Below, one piece after another: positions 57,315 to 64,000 of a stretch of DNA of 64,000 nucleotides. The translations under genes and the position numbers were made by a program. This DNA is from Arthrobacter sp. H16F315. GTDB taxonomy: Bacteria; Actinomycetota; Actinomycetes; Actinomycetales; Micrococcaceae. Numbering within the stretch: the stretch's first letter is position 1; the number at the start of each line of letters is the position of its first letter. Location of the stretch: the NCBI RefSeq assembly GCF_024124825.1, contig NZ_JAMXSS010000002.1, positions 2,480,001 through 2,544,000 on the forward strand, written 5' to 3'. The notes under the pieces are model-generated. The model did no database searches and was not told where the DNA came from. It saw only the letters and a list, made by a program, of their open reading frames with translations.

Positions 57315-60300
57315 TGCCTAAGAGAACTGACCTTAAGAGCGTCCTGGTCATCGGCTCCGGCCCGATCGTGATCGGCCAGGCCGCCGAATTCGACTACTCC
57401 GGCACCCAGGCCCTGCGCGTCCTCAAGGAGGAGGGCCTCCGCGTCATCCTCGTCAACTCCAACCCGGCCACCATCATGACCGACCCCGAGTTTGCCGACG
57501 CCACGTACATCGAGCCGATCACCCCCGAAGTGGTCGAGAAGATCATCGCCAAGGAACGCCCTGACGCGATCCTGCCCACCCTGGGCGGCCAGACCGCACT
57601 GAACACCGCCATCGCGCTGGACAAAAACGGCGTCTTGGAGAAATACAACGTCGAACTGATCGGCGCCAACATCGCCGCGATCGAGCTCGGCGAGGACCGC
57701 GAAAAGTTCAAGGGTGTGGTGGAACGCTGCGGCGCCGAATCGGCCCGCAGCCACATCATCCACTCCCTTGCTGAGGCACTGACCGCCGCCGAGGACCTCG
57801 GCTACCCGATGGTGGTCCGGCCCTCCTTCACCATGGGCGGCCTGGGCTCCGGCCTGGCCTATGACGAGAAGGACCTCCGCCGGATCGTTGGCCAGGGACT
57901 GCAGTACAGCCCCACCAGTGAGGTGCTGCTCGAAGAGAGCATCCTGGGCTGGAAGGAGTACGAGCTTGAGATGATGCGCGACAAGAACGACAACGTTGTG
58001 GTCGTCTGCTCCATCGAGAACTTCGACCCGGTCGGGGTACACACCGGGGACTCGATCACCGTCGCCCCCGCGCTGACACTGACGGACCGCGAATACCAGC
58101 GGCTGCGCGACATTTCCATCGCCGTCATCCGCGAAGTCGGCGTCGACACGGGCGGCTGCAACATCCAGTTCGCCGTCGAGCCGGACACCGGCCGCGTCGT
58201 CGTGATTGAAATGAACCCGCGGGTCTCCCGGTCCTCCGCCCTGGCCTCCAAGGCCACCGGCTTCGCGATCGCAAAGATTGCCACCAAGCTCTCGCTCGGT
58301 TACACCCTGGACGAGATCCCGAACGACATCACACAGAAGACCCCGGCGTCCTTCGAACCGACGCTGGACTACGTCGTCGTGAAGGTCCCGCGCTTTGCTT
58401 TTGAGAAGTTCCCGGCCGCTGACCCCACGCTGACCACCACCATGAAATCGGTGGGCGAGGCCATGGCGATGGGCCGCAACTTCACCGAGGCCCTGCAGAA
58501 GGCGTTGCGTTCCCTCGAGCAGAAGGGCTCGCAGCTGGACTTCAGCCACGTTCCGGAATGGGAAGTCCCGGAACTGATCGAAAAATCCAAGCGTCCCACC
58601 ACCGAGCGCCTGCACCAGGTCCAGCGTGCCATGCTCGGCGGGGCCACCGTGGAGCAGCTTTTCGAAGCGACGAAGATCGACCCCTGGTACCTGGACCAGC
58701 TCCAGCTGCTGAATGAGATCTCGGTTGAAATCCGCAAGGCCGCCGCACTGACCCCGGAGATGCTGACCCGGGCCAAGCGCCACGGCTTCTCCGACGAACA
58801 GATCGGTGCCCTGACGCACAACTCCGAGGACGTCGTCCGCGGCGTCCGCCAGGCCCTCGGCATCCGCCCCGTCTACAAGACCGTGGACACCTGCGCTGCC
58901 GAGTTCGCCGCGTACACCCCCTACCATTACTCCTCCTACGACGAGGAGGACGAGATCGCGCTGCACGCCAAGCCGTCCATCATCATCCTCGGCTCCGGGC
59001 CGAACCGGATCGGGCAGGGAATTGAGTTTGACTATTCCTGCGTCCATGCCTCAATGGCGCTCCGCAAGGCCGGCTACGAAACAGTGATGGTCAACTGCAA
59101 CCCCGAGACCGTCTCCACCGACTACGACGTCTCCACCCGGCTGTACTTCGAGCCGCTGACGCTTGAGGACGTCCTGGAGGTCATCGCGGCCGAGGAACGC
59201 ACCGGCGGCGTGCTGGGCGTGTTCGTCCAGCTCGGCGGACAGACCCCGCTCAAGCTCGCCCAGCAGCTCGCCGATGCCGGCGTGCCGATCCTGGGTACCT
59301 CCCCGGAAGCGATCGACCTCGCCGAGCACCGCGGCGCCTTCTCCCGCGTGCTGGACAAGGCCGGACTCATCTCGCCCAAGAACGGCACCGCTGTGTCTTT
59401 CGACGACGCCAAAAAGATCGCTGACGAGATCGGCTACCCGGTCCTGGTCCGGCCGTCCTACGTACTCGGTGGCCGCGGCATGGAGATCGTCTACGACGAG
59501 CCCAACCTCTCCCGCTACATCGCCAACGCCACTGAGATCACCCCGGACCACCCGGTGCTGATCGACAGGTTCCTCGAGGACGCCGTCGAAATCGACGTCG
59601 ACGCCCTCTATGATGGCACCGAGATGTACCTCGGCGGCATCATGGAGCACATTGAGGAAGCCGGCATCCACTCCGGCGACTCGGCCTGCGTGCTGCCGCC
59701 GATTACCTTGGGCAACAACGTGCTCGAACGCGTCCGCACCGCCACCCTGGCCATCGCCGAAGGTGTAGGTGTCCGCGGCCTGATCAACATCCAGTTCGCC
59801 CTTGCCTCCGACGTGCTCTACGTCCTGGAAGCCAACCCTCGGGCTTCCCGCACCGTCCCGTTCGTCTCCAAGGCCACCGGTGTGCAGATGGCGAAGGCGG
59901 CTGCCCTGATCGGCACCGGCGTCACCATCAACCAGCTCCGCACCGCTTACAAAATGCTGCCGGAAACCGGGGACGGCTCCACACTGCCGCTGGACGCGCC
60001 GGTGTCGGTCAAGGAAGCCGTGCTGCCGTTCAGCCGCTTCCGCACCCCGGAGGGGAAGGTAGTGGACTCCCTGCTCGGGCCGGAAATGCGCTCAACCGGT
60101 GAGGTGATGGGCATCGACAAGCACTTTGACACCGCCTTCGCCAAGAGCCAGGCAGCCGCCAACAATGCGCTGCCCACCGAGGGCAAGATCTTCGTCTCGG
60201 TCGCGAACCGGGACAAGCGCTCCGTCATCATGGGTGTCAAGCGGCTTTCCGACCTTGGCTTCGAGATCGTCTCCACCGGCGGTACCGCTGATGTGCTGCG

Positions 60301-60640
60301 CCGCAACGGTATCCAGGCCACCCCGGTCCGAAAGGTCGCCGAGGGCTCCAGTGCCGACGGCGAAGGCACCATCGCGGACCTCATCATCGCCGGCGAGATC
60401 GACATGGTCTTCAACACCCCCTCCGGCGGCGAAGCCCGCAGCGACGGCTACGAACTGCGCGCCGCCGCGACGTCGATCGGCATCCCGTGCATCACGACGG
60501 TGGCGGAGTTCAACGCCGCCGTCCAGGCCATCGAGGCGCTTCGTACCTACGAATGGTCCGTTACGAGCCTGCAGGAGCACGCCGCGGCACTGGCGCTCTC
60601 ACAGGAGCGTATGTCCCAGGAAGCGAACTCGCATGCCTGA
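57314..60640 (+). CDS. carB: carbamoyl-phosphate synthase large subunit
   Basis: 1108 residues, full length and uninterrupted. Two homologous ATP-grasp halves are visible: the first from [25 protein letters not shown] with [15 protein letters not shown] and [20 protein letters not shown]; the second from [24 protein letters not shown] with [20 protein letters not shown] and [20 protein letters not shown]. An oligomerisation region lies between and an MGS-like allosteric domain ([27 protein letters not shown]) ends it. It overlaps pyrF by eight bases. Confidence 0.98.
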   Translation: MPKRTDLKSVLVIGSGPIVIGQAAEFDYSGTQALRVLKEEGLRVILVNSNPATIMTDPEFADATYIEPITPEVVEKIIAKERPDAILPTLGGQTALNTAIALDKNGVLEKYNVELIGANIAAIELGEDREKFKGVVERCGAESARSHIIHSLAEALTAAEDLGYPMVVRPSFTMGGLGSGLAYDEKDLRRIVGQGLQYSPTSEVLLEESILGWKEYELEMMRDKNDNVVVVCSIENFDPVGVHTGDSITVAPALTLTDREYQRLRDISIAVIREVGVDTGGCNIQFAVEPDTGRVVVIEMNPRVSRSSALASKATGFAIAKIATKLSLGYTLDEIPNDITQKTPASFEPTLDYVVVKVPRFAFEKFPAADPTLTTTMKSVGEAMAMGRNFTEALQKALRSLEQKGSQLDFSHVPEWEVPELIEKSKRPTTERLHQVQRAMLGGATVEQLFEATKIDPWYLDQLQLLNEISVEIRKAAALTPEMLTRAKRHGFSDEQIGALTHNSEDVVRGVRQALGIRPVYKTVDTCAAEFAAYTPYHYSSYDEEDEIALHAKPSIIILGSGPNRIGQGIEFDYSCVHASMALRKAGYETVMVNCNPETVSTDYDVSTRLYFEPLTLEDVLEVIAAEERTGGVLGVFVQLGGQTPLKLAQQLADAGVPILGTSPEAIDLAEHRGAFSRVLDKAGLISPKNGTAVSFDDAKKIADEIGYPVLVRPSYVLGGRGMEIVYDEPNLSRYIANATEITPDHPVLIDRFLEDAVEIDVDALYDGTEMYLGGIMEHIEEAGIHSGDSACVLPPITLGNNVLERVRTATLAIAEGVGVRGLINIQFALASDVLYVLEANPRASRTVPFVSKATGVQMAKAAALIGTGVTINQLRTAYKMLPETGDGSTLPLDAPVSVKEAVLPFSRFRTPEGKVVDSLLGPEMRSTGEVMGIDKHFDTAFAKSQAAANNALPTEGKIFVSVANRDKRSVIMGVKRLSDLGFEIVSTGGTADVLRRNGIQATPVRKVAEGSSADGEGTIADLIIAGEIDMVFNTPSGGEARSDGYELRAAATSIGIPCITTVAEFNAAVQAIEALRTYEWSVTSLQEHAAALALSQERMSQEANSHA

Positions 60641-61498
60641 GGCCACCGCCGCTGACCCGGCGGCCCGGGAGTCCTTCGGTTCCCGGTTGGGCCGGGCCAT
60701 GGCGGAGCGCGGGCCATTGTGCGTTGGGATCGATCCGCACCCGGCGCTGCTGCAGCAGTGGGGACTGAACGACGACGCCGCCGGGCTCGAAAGCTTCTCG
60801 CTCACCGTCCTGGAGGCCGTGTCTGCCCTCGCTGCCGCGGTTAAACCGCAAGTGGCGCTGTACGAGCGGCACGGCTCGGCCGGCATGGCCGTGCTGGAAC
60901 GCACTCTCGCCGCGGCGGCGCAGGCCGGGGTGCTGACAATTGCCGACGCGAAACGCGGCGACATCGGCTCCACGATGGCCGCGTACGCGGACGCCTGGCT
61001 GCGGGACGGTTCCACCCTGGCCGCCGATTCGGTCACGCTGAGCCCGTACCTGGGCTTCGAGTCGCTCCGTCCGGCCCTGGAGCTTGCGGCGCACACCGGG
61101 CGCGGTGTGTTCGTCCTGGCATTGACGTCCAATCCGGAGGGTGCCTCGGTCCAGCACGTGGGGGCGCCGACTCCGTTGCCCGCCGGATCGTGCGGGCGGC
61201 TGCCGCGGAGAACCGTCGGTATCCGGGGGAGTTGGGTTCGGTAGGCCTCGTTGTGGGCGCGACCGTCGGCTCCGCGCTGCTGGACCTGGACATGGATCTC
61301 GCCGTCGTCCGTGGTCCGATCCTGGCCCCGGGGCTGGGGGCACAAGGCGCGACGGCCGCGGATTTGCGCCGGACCTTCGGCGGCGCCTACGGCCAGGTCC
61401 TGGCTACGTCCAGCCGGGATATTCTCTCCGCCGGCCCGCGGATCAAAGACCTCCAGGCAGCGGTCCGTCGCACGCTCGGGGCGCTGCGCGCAGCCTGA
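60633..61498 (+). CDS. pyrF: orotidine 5'-phosphate decarboxylase; frame break in GGGGG 61160-61164
   Basis: Last step of UMP synthesis, subfamily 2 enzyme of about 288 residues. [17 protein letters not shown] opens the barrel; the catalytic Lys-x-x-x-Lys/Asp region is [33 protein letters not shown] and [16 protein letters not shown] follow. The frame breaks at a G5 run; adding one G restores [17 protein letters not shown] and the phosphate-binding end [21 protein letters not shown]. Repair is needed for uracil prototrophy, so a sequencing error is likely. It closes the pyr operon. Confidence 0.93.
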
Positions 61499-61745
61499 GC
61501 GCGACCGCGTGCACGGCGGACGGAACCGGCCGCTGTGCGGACCGCTCTGCGGGCCGTCTGCGGCACATGCCGGCCGCGGTCCGCTGCGGCAGCGACACCG
61601 GGCAGTGCTGCGAAACTTGTCCATTGATTTCTGCCTCGCCAAGACGGTAGGTTCAGGGGAAGTTCGCGGCACCGCACGGTGGTGCGTGCGGTCCGTCCGG
61701 GCGGGCAGTCGAAGCGGTCCGTCCGACAAGGCAGGGAGGCATTCA

Positions 61746-62081
61746 TTGGGTTTGCGACCTCTCACTGCGCAGGAGCGTGCCGACGCCCTCGGGAAGGCCG
61801 CCGCGGCCAGGACGACCCGGGCCGCGGCCAAGGACCGGCTGAAATCGGGAAAGCTGACAATCGCGCAATTGCTGGGCGAAGGCGAGAGCAATGACGCGAT
61901 CGCCAGAATGCGGATCGTCGAGCTGCTTGAAGCCCTCCCCGGCATCGGACCGGTGCGTGCCGCGGCGATTATGGCACAACTGGGCATCGCGGCATCCCGC
62001 CGGGTCCGCGGTTTGGGAACTCACCAGCGCCGGGCGCTGGTAGATTTTATAGACAACAAGCAGCCCGGACCGCCGGGCTGA
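61746..62081 (+). CDS. mihF: actinobacterial integration host factor (mIHF)
   Basis: 111 residues from TTG 61746, preceded by AGGGAGG. The protein has the basic helix LTAQERADALGKAAAARTTRAAAKDRLKSG and the helix-two-turns-helix part VELLEALPGIGPVRAAAIMAQLGIAASRRVRGLGTHQRRAL (by parts), the signature of the mIHF family, which is unrelated to proteobacterial IHF. It is an abundant nucleoid protein that bends DNA. The 247-bp gap after pyrF presumably holds its promoter. gmk follows 24 bases downstream. Confidence 0.95.
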   Translation: MGLRPLTAQERADALGKAAAARTTRAAAKDRLKSGKLTIAQLLGEGESNDAIARMRIVELLEALPGIGPVRAAAIMAQLGIAASRRVRGLGTHQRRALVDFIDNKQPGPPG

Positions 62082-62105
62082 CTCCCAACCGGATCAAAGG
62101 AATAT

Positions 62106-62678
62106 GTGAGCAAGAAACCGGGACTGACAGTCCTCGCTGGCCCGACGGCTGTTGGCAAAGGCACCGTGTCCACCTATATCCGGGACAACTACCCCGGCGT
62201 CTGGCTTTCCGTTTCGGCGACCACACGTCCGGCGCGGCCCGGCGAAGTCGACGGCGTCCACTACTTCTTCAAATCGGCCGAGGAATTTGACGTGCTGGTC
62301 GAGAACGGGGACCTCCTTGAGTGGGCGGTGGTCCATGGGCGGAACCGCTACGGCACCCTGCGCAGCACGGTAGATGCCGCCATCGCCGATGGCCGTTCAG
62401 TGCTCCTGGAGATCGACCTGCAGGGTGCGCGCCAGGTCAAACAGGCCGTGCCGGATGCCCAGTTTGTCTTCCTGGCGCCACCTAGCTGGGATGAAATGGT
62501 CCGCCGCCTGGTCGGCCGCGGCACGGAAACGGCGGAGGAACAGCAGCGACGGCTTGAAACCGCTAAACTAGAACTTGCCGCTGAACCGGAGTTTCACCAC
62601 ACCGTCATCAATGATGACGTTCGACGGGCAGCGGACGAGCTTGTTTCACTCATGGGGCTGACCCCGAACCCACGCTAG
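62106..62678 (+). CDS. gmk: guanylate kinase
   Basis: 190 residues, GTG 62106. Converts GMP to GDP. P-loop [19 protein letters not shown]-binding [21 protein letters not shown] and [28 protein letters not shown] holds the metal site; lid [17 protein letters not shown]. The order mihF-gmk-rpoZ-coaBC is conserved across actinobacteria. Confidence 0.96.
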   Translation: MSKKPGLTVLAGPTAVGKGTVSTYIRDNYPGVWLSVSATTRPARPGEVDGVHYFFKSAEEFDVLVENGDLLEWAVVHGRNRYGTLRSTVDAAIADGRSVLLEIDLQGARQVKQAVPDAQFVFLAPPSWDEMVRRLVGRGTETAEEQQRRLETAKLELAAEPEFHHTVINDDVRRAADELVSLMGLTPNPR

Positions 62679-62700
62679 GCGCCGGGACGTATCGGCCCGT

Positions 62701-62706
62701 TAGAAT
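62701..62706 (+). promoter_or_regulatory. probable -10 element of rpoZ
   Basis: TAGAAT at 62701-62706, right after the gmk stop, followed by GGAG and the GTG at 62718; the leader would be only a few bases. Confidence 0.45.
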
Positions 62707-62717
62707 TTGGAGAATTC

Positions 62718-62978
62718 GTGTCCACGAACCTTGAAGGCATCATCAACCCGCCGATCGACGAGCTGCTGAAGGCCGCCGACTCGAAGTATGGACTGGTAAT
62801 TTTCGGCGCCAAGCGCGCACGCCAGATCAACGCGTACTACGCGCAGCTGCACGAGGGCCTGTTCGAGTACGTCGGCCCGCTGGTCGACACCAAGCTGAAC
62901 GAGAAGTCGCTTTCCATCGCGCTGCGCGAGATCAATGAAGGCAAGCTCGTCTCCACTCCGATCGAACCTGCAGAGTAA
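62718..62978 (+). CDS. rpoZ: RNA polymerase subunit omega
   Basis: 86 residues, GTG start. The omega core is [37 protein letters not shown] with [18 protein letters not shown] toward the end. It assists assembly of the beta' subunit and, in many bacteria, forms part of a ppGpp site. It lies between gmk and coaBC, the usual place. Confidence 0.96.
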   Translation: MSTNLEGIINPPIDELLKAADSKYGLVIFGAKRARQINAYYAQLHEGLFEYVGPLVDTKLNEKSLSIALREINEGKLVSTPIEPAE

Positions 62979-62997
62979 TTACGCAGGCGGAGCACAC

Positions 62998-64000
62998 GTG
63001 CGCATAGTCCTCGGAGTCGGGGGAGGGATAGCCGCCTACAAGGTGGCGTCGCTCCTCCGGCTTTTTACTGAAGCCGGCCATAACGTTACAGTGATCCCCA
63101 CGGAAGCCGCGACCCGCTTTGTTGGTGTCGCCACGTGGGAAGCGCTGTCCGGGAATCCGGTCAGCAACAGCGTTTTCGACGAGGTTCACACCGTCAACCA
63201 TGTCCGGCTCGGACACGAGGCCGAACTGATCGTGGTGGCCCCCGCCACCGCCGACCTGCTGGCCCGTGCCGCGGCCGGCCAGGCCAACGACCTGCTGAGC
63301 AACACGCTGCTGATGGCCGGCGGGTCTCCGGTGCTGATGGCGCCCGCCATGCACACTGAGATGTGGCAGCACCCGGCGACCCAGGCGAATGTCGAGACAC
63401 TCCGCAGCCGGGGCATCACCGTGCTGGAGCCTGCCTCCGGAAGGCTCACCGGATCGGACTCCGGGCCCGGCCGGCTGCCTGAGCCCGAAGCTATTTTCGA
63501 GGCGGCACTCGCCCTCGCAGGGGCGCCCGCTCCCGCAGCTGTTCCAGTGGCGGAGGACGCCGTTCCGTCGCCGCTGCGGCCACTGGCCGGACTCACTGTT
63601 ACTGTCAGCGCCGGCGGCACACGGGAACCGCTGGACCCCGTCCGGTTCCTCGGCAATCGGTCCTCCGGCAAACAAGGTGCGGCACTGGCCGTCGCCGCCC
63701 GTGAGGCCGGGGCCAAGGTCCGGCTGCTGGCCGCGCATATGGATGTCCCCGCTCCGGCCGGAGTCGACGTGATCAGGGTTGGGACTGCCTTGGAGCTCCG
63801 CAAGGCGGCCCTGCACGCGGCCGCTGACTCCGATGTCATCATCATGGCGGCCGCCGTGGCGGACTTCCGCCCGGCGGATGTGTCCGGCACGAAAATCAAG
63901 AAGCGCGACGACGTCGCCGATCCGGTCATTTCGCTGGTCCGCAACCCGGACATCCTGCGCGAACTCGTCGAGGTCCGGGACGCGGCCTTGCGCCGCCAAC
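62998..64000 (+). CDS. coaBC: bifunctional phosphopantothenoylcysteine decarboxylase / phosphopantothenate-cysteine ligase, N-terminal part
   Basis: GTG 62998, open to the window end (about 334 residues seen). The CoaC flavoprotein domain starts RIVLGVGGGIAAYKVASLLR, with the active His in NHVRLGHEAELIVVAPATADLLAR and PAMHTEMWQHP; the catalytic Cys-equivalent region before residue 180 reads GSDSGPGRLPEP, where the usual GxxxxGRMxEP motif is GSDSGPGRLPEP. The CoaB domain begins LTVTVSAGGTREPLDPVRFLGNRSSGKQGAALA and includes DVIIMAAAVADFRP. It makes 4'-phosphopantetheine for coenzyme A. Confidence 0.94.
   Translation, partial: MRIVLGVGGGIAAYKVASLLRLFTEAGHNVTVIPTEAATRFVGVATWEALSGNPVSNSVFDEVHTVNHVRLGHEAELIVVAPATADLLARAAAGQANDLLSNTLLMAGGSPVLMAPAMHTEMWQHPATQANVETLRSRGITVLEPASGRLTGSDSGPGRLPEPEAIFEAALALAGAPAPAAVPVAEDAVPSPLRPLAGLTVTVSAGGTREPLDPVRFLGNRSSGKQGAALAVAAREAGAKVRLLAAHMDVPAPAGVDVIRVGTALELRKAALHAAADSDVIIMAAAVADFRPADVSGTKIKKRDDVADPVISLVRNPDILRELVEVRDAALRRQ

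Overview
The window is high-GC, gene-dense actinobacterial chromosome. The gene order (yebC-ruvCAB-yajC-secDF-rel; alaS-ruvX-mltG-aroE-aroC-aroK-aroB-efp-nusB; pyrR-pyrB-pyrC-carA-carB-pyrF; mihF-gmk-rpoZ-coaBC), an actinobacterial integration host factor, MurT/GatD and an acVLRF1 protein all point to the Micrococcaceae, close to Arthrobacter/Pseudarthrobacter. This assignment comes from family recognition, not from a database search. No prophage, insertion sequence, CRISPR array, rRNA or tRNA gene was seen.

Layout. 1-7.6 kb: an M3 peptidase (cut by the window edge), a CapA-like lipoprotein, an alpha/beta hydrolase, then a leftward block murT-gatD-glycosyltransferase-methyltransferase. 7.7-17.6 kb: rightward housekeeping block pdxT, yebC, ruvC-ruvA-ruvB, yajC-secD-secF and rel. 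17.7-21 kb: leftward AbiEi-like protein, DUF349 protein and membrane-anchored cyclophilin. 21.2-27.7 kb: hisS, an opposed APC permease, aspS, a GNAT acetyltransferase and homocysteine methyltransferase. 27.9-31.2 kb: a leftward four-gene operon of PAP2 phosphatase, DedA protein, response regulator and histidine kinase, divergent from a CYTH-CHAD gene. 33-37.5 kb: accessory stretch with two small proteins, a broken phosphodiesterase-like gene, a PadR/DUF1048/ABC exporter operon and an unknown membrane protein. 37.5-41.4 kb: acVLRF1, rarA, rpsD and two small proteins. 41.5-52.1 kb: tightly packed rightward operon from alaS to nusB containing the shikimate genes. 52.5-61.5 kb: pyrimidine operon with a PyrR-type RNA site at the pyrR ribosome binding site. 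61.7-64 kb: mihF, gmk, rpoZ and the start of coaBC.

About a dozen conserved genes (capA-like, hydrolase, methyltransferase, gatD, murT, ruvC, rel, AbiEi-like, DUF349 twice, histidine kinase, DedA, mltG, pyrF) are each interrupted by a single-base frame break, mostly in or next to short homopolymers. Removing or restoring one base gives a full-length protein every time, and several of these genes are essential or nearly so. I read them as sequencing indels and annotate each as one gene with its break marked.

Most notable biology: (1) the PAP2-DedA-two-component operon, with an 11-bp-period direct repeat (TTCTTAA, N4, TTCTTAA) upstream of it, suggests an autoregulated undecaprenyl-phosphate recycling or envelope-stress module; (2) six exact 36-bp-period repeats encode a VEHVHPEEPEVP-type spacer in the cytoplasmic part of MltG; (3) a perfect inverted repeat between hisS and the cyclophilin gene places a TAAACT -10 element on each strand; (4) several genes start exactly where a TANNNT box predicts transcription start, i.e. 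leaderless mRNAs.
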